Assembly: GCA_036785705.1 (NCBI GenBank)
Contig: JAWUZG010000032.1
Coordinates: 14,836,001 to 14,900,000, forward strand
Direction: 5' to 3'
From: Acanthornis magna
Lineage: Eukaryota > Chordata > Aves > Passeriformes > Acanthizidae
Length of the DNA stretch: 64,000 nt
The notes under the pieces were generated by a model. That model was not told where the DNA came from, did not search any database, and saw only the letters and a program-made list of their open reading frames with translations. This document shows, one piece after another, positions 1 to 12,829 of the stretch; positions within the stretch are counted from its first letter, which is position 1; each line of letters begins with the position of its first letter. Position numbers and translations under genes: made by a program.

Positions 1-3000
1 CTTCAAACAGCTCGGGATAAAATCTTGAACATCTTTTCTCCTTGGCGATCATCTGACTGGTTGGGCCAAGAACTGAAACTATCTAAACCCATTGTCTGTG
101 AATAATAGCGTGCTCTGAACTCTTCCTAATCCCTCTGCAGACAGCTGCAGTCTCCACTTGCACCTATCTGACCCTTGCAGCCTTTAATCTGAGGGTGTTT
201 TGCAGCTGTCGTCACCACCCGTGTGACTCACTAGAAGCACAGCCTGGATCATCGGGTGGATTTATCATGTTGAACTTTACCCACTGAACAGGTAAATATT
301 TTGTCAGAGTTTGCAAGGCAGACTCTCACGCTTGTCATCAGCAGAGAGGGACAGGCATGCGCAGAGAGTTGCTGCTTCCACCTGCTTTGGGATGGGGGGG
401 CTGTCCTCTAGATTGTCCCGGCTGACCTCCCAGTACAGGACAACTGGTTTCTAACTACTGTTCCTTCTTGGCTAGGAAATTTCAACCCAAATTGATTTTA
501 CTGCATATAATTATTCTGTTAGCAATGTGAAGCTGAGCTTCCTTTTAAAAAACACTGCTCCTCTAATGGCATAGTCTTCTCTGTAATTCAGATGTACTCG
601 AACTCCACTGTGTTACAGTATCACACTGATTATTTTCTATCAGATGCCTACTACTATAAACATTATAAATTAAATATTCCAGTTCACTAACCTCCATCCT
701 CAGACTCCTAGCAGTCACACAGAGCACTTTCCTGTGGAATACTGATCTAACCCCTATTTGTATGCCTGATTTCTTTGAGTTGTTTGCACCAATCTTTGTT
801 GTCTCCTGTCTGGATTTTGTCATCTTCTCTCAGGCATGCAGAGTGTTTTCAGTTTTGCCCTTTCAATAATGAGTCACTCCAACTGGCGTGCTCTCCTACA
901 TCTGTCACCTTGTCCTCAGTCCTTCATTTTAAAGCACTCCTACAGTCTTTTTTTTTTGTCTTTCTTTTTTTCTCTTTTAATCCTGAATGCTACCGGACCA
1001 TTTTCCCTCTACGCTGAAAGCAGGCATTTTCACACATTCTGCATTTGCCTCCATTCTATTTACTGGAATGATGGTTTATGGAAATAAAGACTCTTAAATA
1101 CAATACTTGAGGCATTTGGGGAATAGAAGTCTTAACTGATAAATTGGAATCTGTGTAATGTCCTCATGGGACACTAAATCGTAGCAGCCCAGTTCAATAA
1201 GAGAGCAGAGAGATGTGGTGAGTCTGTTGATCTTGCTGACCAAGTTCCTTGGTACACATCAGTTTGGTTAGAAGGAACAGCAAAAACAGTTTGTGCATAA
1301 TTTGTTAAAAATGTATTTTTAAATAAACAAAATGCAAGTATTTCTCAACATGTACACAATTATACAACAGAAATAAAGAAACAAGCATATTTGCAAACAC
1401 AGAGATGAACTCCTTGAAGTAAATGATTTATTAAAAATCATTTCAGTGCTCACTGAGACATGCTATTAAGCTGAACTAATTTCTTGTGTCTGTCTTGGAA
1501 AGCCATTACCTCAACTGTCATTGTGGTTTGCATGCACAGCTCAGAGAAGACACAAAACCCATGTCCTCCCCCTCCAGGGAGTGCTCCCAGAAAGCTTTCC
1601 AGCCTTGAGTTCCATTACAGGTTTGTCCTGCTACTTGGCCTGTAGGGAATCCCATGTCCATGTAAAGCCCATGAAAATCACAAAGCCTTGTGCTGCACAT
1701 GCTCCTTCTCCACTGTCAGCTTTACATACACACTTAAAGGGTGTGCTGGGGAGGCTGAGGCTGATGCCATTCATAATCCAAGCCTTTGCAGAATATTCAG
1801 TGCTTCCTCTCATTCCACTACACCAAGGGCATCTTGAATGCAAGAGAGGATTAAGCCTGGTCAAGCCACTACTTTCCAGGGATATTACATCCCACCCGTG
1901 ACACCCCCCCTCCAACCACCCTCACCCCCCTAAAAATAGAATTCTCCAGAAAATTAAAGGTATTTGAATTTGCATTTATGACTAAGAGCAAGAAGCTGAA
2001 AACCCCATGTGGAACTTCCTGTATGTGTTGTGCATGCATAAACCCTTGGGTATTTTACAGAGAAATGTTGATTATAATTATAGTACTAGAACATTTGTAT
2101 CTGCCAAAGCGTCTGCCTCGCACCTGCTCTCCTACCATGGAAAGAGAGCAATGAGAGAGAACAGAAGCTGCATCAGGAAAGGGAAGAGAAATAGTAACCT
2201 CTTTAGAAAAGCACCATCAGTTTTTCTTCAAACAAATTTTTTCTTGGCTTCAGTATAGGGAAAAAACAAGCACGGATCTTCCACTTCTTCCTTGCTCATG
2301 ATATAAGCAAATTCAGGAAGGGCATCTCTGCAGTTCTTTGAAGAACTGAAATGAGAGGATGGATGCTCAGAAGCTGGTATTTTCTCTTTGTCTGAATAGG
2401 CACAGGTCTTGCAGTGTCAAGACAGGTTTTCTTTCCCTCCCTCTGAATGGCACGTGTTTTATGGGCACCGTGACATCAGTGAGAATTCATATCTTTCCCT
2501 TGCAGGTTTCAGAGGGAGACAGGGCAGGATTTAAAATTGCATTTCCTTTTGAGCCATTCCATTGAGGCCATTAAACCCTTTCTAGATTTCCAGTGTGCTG
2601 CCAGTCAACATAAGGTTTTTCCTGATAAAAGCAAAATGTGCACCTGGAAATTAAGCCCTCAGCTATTCTGCAGTTAATACATAGCCCTGGGATTCATATA
2701 AAATGAAAATTATATATTAATATATATACTAATATGTGTTCAAAGGCAAAGAAAAATACATTGTCTCAACAAGGTGCTTAAAAATGCTTAGGTATAATAG
2801 CTGCTTTAACAGAGCGCTCACTTAATATTTTTTAAAATTACGCCTAGCACTCCATATTCATGTCCTCTTAATCCTTTCTATGTAACTCAGTAAATAAATA
2901 AACACACCATTAAATATACATGTTTCAATGTATTTAAAGTATTTATTTTAGACAGAAAGGTAGTTGGTATGCATGTGAAACCATGTTTTATTTTGGAGTA

Positions 3001-3132
3001 TTTGACAACAATGTGAGAGATCTCTTGCAGTGCTGAGAAAATGAATACCCACGGTAATAATCTCCACAGTTAGCTCTGCATTTTGGCAGGAAAACCCTCT
3101 TAAAATTCTTTGTGTTTTACATTTCCTCTTAA

Positions 3133-3168
3133 TAGCATCATTTTAAAAAATAGCATCATTTTAAAAAA
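3133..3168 (+). repeat. 18-bp perfect tandem duplication
   Basis: TAGCATCATTTTAAAAAA occurs twice without a gap. Likely replication slippage in AT-rich DNA. Confidence 0.9.
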
Positions 3169-3410
3169 TACATATTTTTCAAAATTTTTACTTAGGAAAA
3201 TACACCTTACAAGGCTTAGATTTGTTATTTGGCAGTTTCCAACTAGGTCATGTATATTAAGGTGAAAGTTAATTTAATATGTACTTCATATACATGTAAA
3301 AATTCCATATATATTTCATGGTAAATATATAAAATATATATATTCTTGGATGGTAAGAATATAGATATTCTCCCATTTTATATGCAATATATTTTTATGG
3401 TATAAATATA

Positions 3411-3444
3411 AATAGAGATAGAGATAGAGATAGAGATAGAGATA
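3411..3444 (+). repeat. Hexanucleotide microsatellite (TAGAGA)n
   Basis: About five consecutive TAGAGA units followed by TAAAAATAAA; a likely polymorphic simple repeat within an AT-rich stretch (3280-3460). Confidence 0.9.
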
Positions 3445-4654
3445 AAAATAAATTCTGTGAAGGTAAAAAAAAACAAAAAAAGAAACAACAGGAATTTACA
3501 ATGCCTATTATAGCCACAAAGTATTTCAGTTGGGAAAAAAAAAGAAATTTGGTATGATATGAACAGTTATTTTGAAGACAGAACCAGTTTAGGAAGATGG
3601 GAGGTAAATGTAATGGAAAAATTTCAGACTCTTTTTTTATACTCATGCTGCTGTAATGCCTGCAGGCCAGAGAGATACTTGGCTGACTAACAAAATGCTA
3701 ATTATTCAGAGACTTCTGTTTCACAGAGTAAAGCCACATCAGTAACTTGGAAAGTGGGATCTGTGGAATTCTTCAAGCTTACTAATGAAAAAGGTCAGGA
3801 GAAAATTTAAAAGATGAGACAATAAAAATTTTTAATAATGTTATATTGCTCTTGCTTGCTATCCTGTATTTCACATTGCGAATGCTAGGATGTGCAGAAA
3901 TGCAATGTCTCATAATGAGACTGTGGCTGTAAGTCAGAGGAAAGAAATCAATAAAATGTTGAGCAGAGGAAGGTGATAAAAATATTGAGGATGCAGCTTT
4001 AAAAACATGGTAATTGTTTCTACAAGTTCTTTAAAAATGACAAATTTATGACTATCAGAGAAAATTTTCAATCATATACTTCAAAACTTCTAACTGTGTA
4101 TAATAGCTGTATATGAGTATCTATAGTCATGTCAAAACTGAACATTGTACCCCATAGTTTTCAGCTTAATATAAAATATATTGAATATTTTTATATATTT
4201 GATAGTGCATTTGATAGTGAATAATATCTTGAATATTAGGTTTGGGCATGTAAAGACATGCACAAAGGCTTTTGAGGGAAATTGAAAAGGGGAGGATCAT
4301 TGGTAAAATCTCTAGATGGAATACATACATATGTCTTGCACTCACAATCATGTGTCAAAACAACATTATGAAGACTGCGATAGCAAGCAGCAGAAATTTA
4401 TAAAAACACCAGAATTATGATTGTCTACACAACTTAAATTCAGCTTGCATGTGTAGAGGCATTATGGCAGTCAATGGCATCACCATCTCCTGTTTTTCAC
4501 AAGTCCCTTCCCTCTCTCAATGCCCAGAAGAGGTGATGAGAAGGTACCGACTAGCTTTTCAATACATAATTTGTTCTCTGCGCAGCCTGCACACTCTGAT
4601 GGTTTTATTGCATAGCAAAAACAAGACAAGATTTCAGAATGCTGCTCTGGTGGC

Positions 4655-4724
4655 CAGGGGAGCTGGACCTAGATAATCTTTAAGGTCCCTTCCATCCCAA
4701 ACCATTGTATGGTTCTAAGATTCT
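4655..4724 (+). mobile_element. CR1 LINE 3' tail
   Basis: Short + strand tail: GGACCTAGATAATCTTTAAG, GTCCCTTCCATCCC, then imperfect octamers ending at GGTTCTAAGATTCT. About 70 bp remain. Confidence 0.8.
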
Positions 4725-6200
4725 CATTAATTTCCAATGCAGTCACGAGCCTCAGATCCATAGTGTTCAAGCTATTTAGGACACACAAGTGCAAGAGGGA
4801 ATTTGGACTTGCAAATACAGGGAGAGCTGGACTTATATACTTCTACAAATCATACTGCAATCTCTCATACCAGACACACAAATACAGAAATATGTCATTT
4901 GGATTCACATTACCAAGCCTGAGACATCTAAAAGCTATTTCTGAGGTAACTAGGCATTTCTTAATTAAACTGGTCATTTTTCAGAGACAGTAGAGACACA
5001 GATTGTGCTAGACAATATGTCATCTTGCCTGCCCACTGCATTTTAGACATTTTAGGACATTTTTAGAAGACACCCTCCTCTTCTAGGACACAATCGTCTC
5101 TGAAGGTTTGTATCTAAAGCAGCCTGAATTCTCCATCTTAGATTTAGATGACTAGCCATTAAACACTTAAATTTGATGAGATACAACTCACACATGAACC
5201 TTTCAGAATTTTTTTAAAGTTTCTCTTTTTTTGGGTGACCACAGCCTCAAAATTTTCCACATTACAGTCTAGAGGTGAATTGCTATGTTGCACAAATACA
5301 AATAGAACAACTAAGGGGAAAAAAATCATCAGGCCATGCAATAATAGCACCTGGATAGAAAACTTCAGGTCTATTATGCAGGACATTGTTCCTTGAGCTA
5401 GAGGACTAACTGTTAGTGGTACTAACTTGGAGTCTCTCTAGAAGGTGATGGGACCTTTCCAGCAGATTTCTCAGGCTTTGCTGGAATAGGATCTCCTGAG
5501 GTCCACACGGGCTTTGGAAAGGTATATGCTGGAGCTACAACTCCTATACCTATTTTTTTCCCCACTCAATTCGCCTCTCCCTTCCCCTCAAATGTACTAT
5601 TATTTTAGTAATGTGTCTTCCCAATTTTGGCTTTTCGTGTCACTTCTTATTAACCATTCCCAGGTTCTAGTTTCCAGACCTTTATTTAGGTCACCTCTGG
5701 GACCAAGACATCCAGGATCAATGTCCTTCACTAAGATGAACCTGTCTTATGTCTCTTGACTGTTTTCCCAGTCTTTATCCTATTTGTAAGCACTTGGAGC
5801 TCTTCCTGTCCTCAGTCCTTCATCTCAATCTTCTTACCCCATTAATGCTATTTCTCTCAGTTTCTCCTCCCATCTGTCTTTCACCCTTCACAAAACCTAT
5901 TCCTGTCTGACATCACCAACTTATTCTTTTCCAGTCCAAATTGTCATTCCAATGCTCAGTGCTTTCTTTTGCCAGCTTCTGTTCCAGCCACTCTTGCTTT
6001 GCTTCTGCAACCTTGCTCCTTGGTGACTGTCCTGCCCCTTCCCTCTTCCTGTCCTCCACTGCCTATTTGGGACTTGAATCCAGTCTGCTTGCTCAAACAT
6101 GGTCTGTTCTTCCCGCATCCTTAAGATGCCATTTCCCATATCTGCTGAAGCTTACTCCTCTCCAGAAAAAAGGCACCAGAACTTTTTTATGTTGCAAGAT
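4725..6200. other. Non-coding spacer between two CR1 tails
   Basis: No gene or clear repeat. Pyrimidine-rich stretch at about 5540-6150 (CCTTCC, TCTTCC runs) gives spurious open frames on both strands. Confidence 0.65.
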
Positions 6201-6352
6201 GATCTTCCCCTCACTGGAAGTGTTCAAGGGCAGGCTGGATGCAGCCCTGAGCAACCTGGTCTAATGAGTGGCACTGCTGCCCATGGTAGGGGAGTTGGAA
6301 CTAGATGATATTTAATGTTCCTTTCTACCCAGACTGTTCCATGACTCTTGAA
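6201..6352 (+). mobile_element. CR1 LINE 3' tail
   Basis: About 150 bp on the + strand: GGAAGTGTTCAAGGGCAGGC, GCCCTGAGCAACCTGGTCTA, GGAACTAGATGATATTTAAT, ending near GTTCCATGACTCTT. This is the standard last part of avian CR1. Confidence 0.88.
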
Positions 6353-9300
6353 AATGGCTCAGTGATTTGAGCTGTCTTATTTTGATTGCAGTCCCCCCCG
6401 CCACCAACTAATTCACCTACCACAGGAAAATTCAGCCCAAATAAAATTTGGAAAAATATAAGCAATGGAAATTGTGATTTTTAAGGGTACTGACAAGCAG
6501 CCTTAAAAATAAGTGACATCAGTATTTACCTTTGGTACCTCTGGGATTTATCTGCATCTTCACTAAAACAGACAGGCTAGCAGCCTGTACCAGCCTATAC
6601 CTTGTGTTCAGTGCTACCACTAAGGATTCCTGGGACGTGAGCATGCCTGAAGAACTGCTGAAATTCTGACATGATGGAATTGGCAGCCTCATAACATCAG
6701 TCACAAGAAGCCAGGGAGAAACTGCAGGCTGAGAGGGTCTCTGTCAGCACTTATCTCCAGGCACCTGTGTAAGAGCTCTGACATCCCTGCAGTGCAGCAC
6801 AAGATACCGTGTGTAGTCCTCCAGCTGGCACTGCTTATCTTTAGAACTCACATTGCCTTTCTCAGGTGCTTGTTTGTCAGAGGTACAGCTCTGTTCTTTG
6901 CAATTCATTCCTTCCTGCCAGAGGTTAAATGCTGCATCATACACATCACACTGCATTATATACATCATGCTTAGTGGCATGCATCCTCTCAGAGAGTTGA
7001 AGCTGTGCTGATAACTTGGAGAGACAAGGGAAATTGAAAAACAACCACTCTGCCTCCATCACTATCTTTGTAGCTAGGAAAGCAATATATCTGGAGAAAC
7101 AGTTAATTGAATGGAGCATTGTGAGAGAAGAGATGACATTGCTAGGGACTGTATTACCAGAGGGGTCAGATCAGGACGTTCCAATGATTATCTTAATTTC
7201 TTCATCTCTTCTGTCAATAGCTGTTGACTTCATTTCATTTGGCTGCCTCTCACTTATTTCCAGAGGCAAGAGGGCAAATCCTGCCAGTGCCACACTGCAG
7301 CACTGTGTGCTCCAACTGCAGCAAACACTGTGACATTATGCTGCATTATGCTGAGCCAGCCAGACACTTCTGCTGAGCCTTGGCATCAATGATGTATCAG
7401 TGTTTCACTGACTCCCATTCTATTAAAAGAGGTTAACAAGATTGGTGTTCAGCTCTAATGTCTCTGTTTCTTATCTGCATGGAATTTAAAGTGCCCATAA
7501 CTCAATAGCAAGTGATACTACTATTTTTTTTTAAAGATCCCTGTAACTGGTGGCTGATTCCATTACACATTCTCAGTCCCTTAATGTGCTGCTTTCCCAT
7601 GCGGATACATTATCCTTTACCATTTGCCAGCCTGGGCCTGGGAGAGGAGTGCAGAGGAGGAGGGAAATGAGGAAGCCCAACCTGCTGTGTGCAGTCACAC
7701 TTTGCCACATGGACACCCAGGGCTCTCACGTAGCTGCACGTGTGCCACGAACACAAACACATTGCTCATCCCCCAGCAGATTCCAACCATCACCCCCACC
7801 ACAAAGTTTGTAACAGCATCAGTTCTGGGATAAATCTAGGAAAGTTGTAGGATTTCAGTCTCTCTGACAGAGTGGAATGTACAGCTGTGCTCCTTCAAGT
7901 GAGGCCATTCACTCCCAAATTACCAGGAGCTGGTGTCCAGTAGCAAAAAAGGGATGAAAATATGTCCTTTCCTGGAATTGCATCCCTTCTTTTCACAAAG
8001 TTTTCCTTCCAGTGTTTCAGTTGAATAGAGGAAGGGGAAGAATAATTTTCTCTATAAAATGAAAGACTGTTGTTTAATACTATTACAGCCTAGTCAAAAT
8101 CCAGAGAAATGGGGAGAAGTGGGATGGATGCGTTCATGAAAGAGCATTCCATCTTTAGGCCTCCAAACATACCCCTCTGTCGGAATCACCTGGTACTTTG
8201 GTTTAAGTGGAATTATGCTGTTCTAAAATATACTGCATTTTTATGTGTAAGTAGGATGGAAAAATACACACCAGCAATAGGACAAGCACAATCTTTATTA
8301 GCCAAGAATTTTAGAGCCATCGGTATCATTGGTAATGTGAATAGACTGATCCGCTTATGTAGTTGTGTTCCTATTTTTTTTTAATAAAAAGTTGATTTGT
8401 ATTTATTTTATTTCTTGGAATCTAGTTTGGATCTCATACTATTTACTGACAAAGATAAATAATTTTGTGGAAATGCTGAATGAAGCCCACTTTCAGGTAC
8501 TATTTTCAGGTCTATTGAAAATACTGTATCAAATCCAAATAATGATAAGGATGAAGGTTGGTCAAAACATCTGTGTTGGTCTTTGTTCTTTACAAAATGA
8601 TGTTTTATTTTCAAACTATAGCAGAAAGAATGCCCTCTGTGTCATATCACAACTATAAAATGCTTGAGGCCTCATAAGACACCATTGCAAAGTTTTCAGT
8701 AAATTCTCATTGCACACAGATGAACGTCTATCAAAGTTGTACATGTAATCTTTGCTTTCAGTGGAGAAAAAAAAAGTTCAATTTATGAGCTAACAGACCA
8801 AACATGTAAATAAATGACATATGTATATACAATATGCATATATGTATCAGTATCTATATGCAAATATCAGGCATACACTTAATTTCAAAACCTGGCCAAA
8901 AGTGTTGCCAAAAGTGGAAGCATCAAGATGAAGCTAGGCTATAATGAAGATCAAATTTTGTCTGTTAATCAGTTTACTCAGTTCAGTCTCAATAAGCAGA
9001 GGAACAGTTCCATGTTTGACCTTGCTTTCCTCATTAAAACAAATTCCTGACAAGATCAAGCCAATTCTCTCCCTATATCAACTCATGCAATAATTTTCGT
9101 GCAAGGTCCCTACTTTACTAATAAGTGAGAGCTATTTCCACCTTCAGAGAGGTGAATATGAAGCCAGCTGAGTGTCCTCTGTCCAGATACTCCCATGTCC
9201 AAGTGTGATTAGCACTGTCTTGTCAAATTTAGCTCTAAGCCATTTGTGACCACCTTCTTTGTTTATAGTAGCACACTGAAATCTGCACAGACTTCTGAGT

Positions 9301-11999
9301 TAGCTTTTCTGCGTATCCTATTAACAGTGCACTACGTTTCAAGATGTCATACTGCAGAAAGCCACAAAAGCGCTTTTAATCAATTTAAACCAAATCAAAC
9401 TGATTACTTTCATTCTGGATAAATACTGCTTGGTATAATTCTGAGAAAGCAAAATTGGGGTTTAGTTCTACTGTTGTAAATTGAGAGTGACTGTACAAGA
9501 ACTTTTGTACTGCATTTGAAATTCTTCAATTGCAATTTTGTACAAAAATCCCTAAAAAAATCAAACTATGGCTAAACAGGGTTGAACCCTGTAAATGACC
9601 AGCTATGATCTGCTTGGAAAGTGGTAAGGAAATTTTTCCTACTAAGAAAATTTTCAAAAAGCTGATAACTGATCAAAAGCCCAGACATTTTTATTATTGC
9701 ACATGAGTAAATAAAACCATAAACTATAATATTTCCATTTTCATTCCAGTATAATATTTAAAGCACAGTGTATTAGACCCTGATTCCCAGTCTTCCTTTA
9801 CTAGAGGCAGCCTAGCTATATACACACAATCACGAACAACCTTCAACTCAGGACTTGCACTTTTTTAAAAAGTAGAAATACAAAAAAGCAGGAACTAAGG
9901 CACAGAATGGGGAATATTGCTTTAGTTGGATGAGACAAGAATGCATGAGGGAACTGCCTCTATCAGACTTCATGTTGAATTCAGAGCTATGTATTCCACT
10001 ACTACATGCAAAGTGTAAGTGTATTCCATCACTCCCTTTTGACCAACTATTTGTTCAGCAGCAGTGTGTAGCTCCTGCTTGCAGAGATTTAAGCATAATG
10101 AAACCATGGCTCAAATATTAACTTACCAATGCACTGTTACTGTGCACGAACTGCAGAAGAGACAAACATGACAAAGCATCTTCTATCCTTGATTTACCTA
10201 TTTCTAGCCTGTATTTCAAGGTCAGTGGGAAGACAGCAAAACATTAAGGTGGGTTGGTTTGTTTTTTTTTATTATGTCAATGGTAAATTAATATTGCAAA
10301 GACAAACTTCTGTATTTCTCTCAATAAACAGCACTGCATTACTGAACTATAAAGCCAAGAAGACTCATACAGTGTGAAAATATGCAGGGGAACAACAGCT
10401 GTTAGTCATTATTTTCTCCTTATCCTTTCAACACCTCTCTTTCAATTTGCTCTCTAATGGGTAAATCACACTTTCTCCCTAGGACATTTTCTCATTTCAG
10501 GCAGGTACTAAAAAGAATCCTGAGACAATTAAGAGCCATTGGTCAAAGACACCCCATCTTTTGTTGCTTTCACTGTAGACATTAAAACTAATTTTTATGC
10601 TTTATCAAACAGATAAAGCTGACGTTGTGTTCTCTTAGCCTTTTGTCACTACTAATGTAATGGAGGATGTTTCTGCTTTTCTTCTTTAGAAAATGAACCT
10701 TGTCTCTCTTTTTTCCTTACATAGCCTGCGTTATATTTCTCAAAAGAGAAATGTGAAATATAAAAATTATGTCTCTCACTTCATTTAGGCCAAAGAAGTA
10801 TCTACCATCAAACAGCTTTTAAACATTTCTTTTATTCTTTACCTCATCTGACAAGCATCACAGTAGCTATTTCAAAAAAGAGGAAAAATAGAAAAATTTT
10901 CCTTATGATCACATTCAATTTATTGCACAAGTTACTGTACTTTGCTCTATTCTCCATTTCTTCGCTCTAAGATTAATATGTATTGTAGTTTGAGCCTTTT
11001 GTTCACTCTGAGATTAACTAATCTGATCCTAGGCCACAGGGAAAATAAGGCAGCGAAAAACACAAACAGCTACAAACATCACGTCTTACTAAACTGGATT
11101 TTTCACTGGAAAATACATTTTCCTTTATTAACTCTTAAAGTCATAATTATAAATTTTTTGAAGTGGCCAAATGGCAGAAACCTCCAAAATCACAGAGTAT
11201 ATCCACTGGTGAAGTTGGAATGCATCACAGCATGCACAAGCTTGAATGTGTGCACTCTTCCAACTATTTCTGGTTCAAAGTAAGTTGTTGCTTTTCTATA
11301 GAAACCAGTCTACATCTGGTTTTAACTTTCAGATGTGAAAAATGAACCTGATTACATTTCCCACACAGCTTCTAATATGTAACATTTTTGTGCTGGTATT
11401 ATTTAGTGAAATGGATTGTGCTGAATATGTCGTGGAGAAGGCACAAGTCTGTAGCTACTCTTTTTAGAGTAGTATCTACTTGAAGCTACTCTTGGGCAGT
11501 GCTAAGGTAGACACACTCCTTATGCCTCATACAAACTCAAAAAGGCAAAATATTATTCCAAAGAGTGCCTCAATCTTTGTGGTGCATCAGTAATGTGGGT
11601 CTTTAATGGGACAATAAATTACCTGGGGTTTAAGCCCTCCTTCAGCTTCTAGGGCAGCTCCATCCCACCAACCCTTCTAGTCCTCAAGGCTAATATAATT
11701 GCTGTTTACCAGCTCTTATATAACTTGTTTCTGCCCCTCTCACATGCAATCTCAGAGAGAAAAGGGGAAACAAAAATAATAAATAAAAATAGAAACAAAG
11801 GTAAACTCCCTTGGTACCGGGGAACATGGAAATGGCAGAAGCTCAGGGTAAAACCTTGCATGTGTAGTGACAGCATCGGATGCTGGCAGCAGAATGAAGT
11901 ATTGGGACCACACGATAAAAGAATTAAGGCGGGCACATTTCCTCGGTAAAAATACCCTATTAAAAAAGGGTGTGTGTATATATAAAAGAACAAATATAT
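6353..11999. other. Non-coding region upstream of RIPPLY2
   Basis: About 5.6 kb without recognisable exon, RNA gene or interspersed repeat; AT-rich near 8810-8880. It could hold RIPPLY2 distal control elements, but nothing in the bases alone singles one out. Confidence 0.65.
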
Positions 12000-12217
12000 A
12001 AAAAGAACCACCAACGTTGCCGCAGGGGGGACACATCAGGGAGCGCGCTGGGGTGACGCGTTATCGAGTAAGGACCCCTCCGAAGCGCGCCATGTTCTCC
12101 GCCAGGCCGGGATGGGATCCCTTTGTCCGTGCCTGCTCCTGCGGGGAGCAGCGGGCGCTGCCATGGCCGGGCGGGTCGCGGTGCCCACACGCCGTGACTC
12201 GCCGCTCCGGGGCATAA

Positions 12218-12224
12218 ATAAACA
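12218..12224 (+). promoter_or_regulatory. Forkhead-type motif upstream of RIPPLY2
   Basis: ATAAACA matches the FOX consensus RYAAAYA and stands out as an AT-rich island inside GC-rich sequence, in a run GGCATAAATAAACACGG. Binding is not shown. Confidence 0.25.
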
Positions 12225-12356
12225 CGGCTGGAACAACAAAAGGCCGCGGTCGCGGCGGCCGGACCCCGCCGCCGGGGCGCAGAGCGGCCGGGCGTGTCCC
12301 CGGTGCCGCCGCCCCCCGCTCCGTTCCCACAGGGGCTGCCCCCGCCCGCCCCCCGG

Positions 12357-12440
12357 CAGCTGCCATGTGTCTGCTCAAGTGCGATTAACACCGACTCGCC
12401 AAATCCCCCCCACGCCCGCTTCCCCTCCCCGGGCCATTTG
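12357..12440 (+). promoter_or_regulatory. RIPPLY2: Candidate E-box and T-box cluster upstream of RIPPLY2
   Basis: Seen: E-boxes CAGCTG (12357-12362), CATGTG (12364-12369) and CATTTG (12435-12440), and a T-box-like half site TAACACC (12386-12392), all 190-275 bp before the start codon. Known: Ripply2 is activated by Mesp2 (bHLH) with Tbx6 in mouse. That these particular motifs bind those factors is inference; such short motifs are common by chance. Confidence 0.35.
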
Positions 12441-12567
12441 GGGCATGCACGCGCCCGCGCCCCGTGTTTACACGGCGGCGCCTTCGCGCGGAGCCTTTTT
12501 GTGGATGGCGCTGGCAGATGAGCCGGGGGAGGTGGGGGCTCCGCGCCGCGCAGCGCCCGCCGCCGGC

Positions 12568-12574
12568 TATAAAA
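12568..12574 (+). promoter_or_regulatory. RIPPLY2: TATA box of RIPPLY2
   Basis: TATAAAA within CCGGCTATAAAAGCC, 61 bp upstream of the RIPPLY2 ATG. A start site about 25-32 bp downstream would give a short 5' UTR of roughly 30 nt. A strong TATA box fits a sharply switched developmental gene. Confidence 0.8.
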
Positions 12575-12628
12575 GCCTCCGGGCCCGCGGGCGGCAGCGC
12601 TAGGCGAGCGGCCGCGGTCCGGCAGAGG

Positions 12629-12829
12629 ATGGAGGGCGGCTGCCCCAGCCCGCTCTCGGCGGCGCTGCCCCCGCAGGGCTATTCGCCCCTCTCCTCCTCC
12701 CGGTGCGGGGGGCGGCCCGGCCCTGCCCTGACGGCCCTGCCCTTGCCGCGCAGCCCTGCGCCCTTCTGGAGACCGTGGGTGCCCGTGCCGGGTGAGGCGG
12801 CCCGGCGGGGCGGCCCCGGCCCTGCAGCG
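12629..12829 (+). CDS. RIPPLY2: RIPPLY2 exon 1 (coding part)
   Basis: Encodes residues 1-67, including WRPW. It ends in phase 0 at GCG|GTGAGT. An alternative donor GTGAGG at 12792 would put exon 2 in a wrong frame, so it was not chosen. GC content is very high and the segment lies inside the CpG island. Confidence 0.92.

Larger units (their letters stand above)
1..4654. other. Non-coding, AT-rich upstream region
   Basis: Contains only short chance open frames, AT-rich stretches (2700-2750, 3280-3460), the simple repeats listed and homopolymer runs. No exon of SNAP91, the expected left neighbour, could be recognised. Confidence 0.7.

Noticed and set aside
12792..12797. GTGAGG as an alternative RIPPLY2 exon 1 donor
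   Set aside because: Using it shifts exon 2 out of frame and loses the AQYTHPVRLFWP homology; the GTGAGT at 12830 keeps it.
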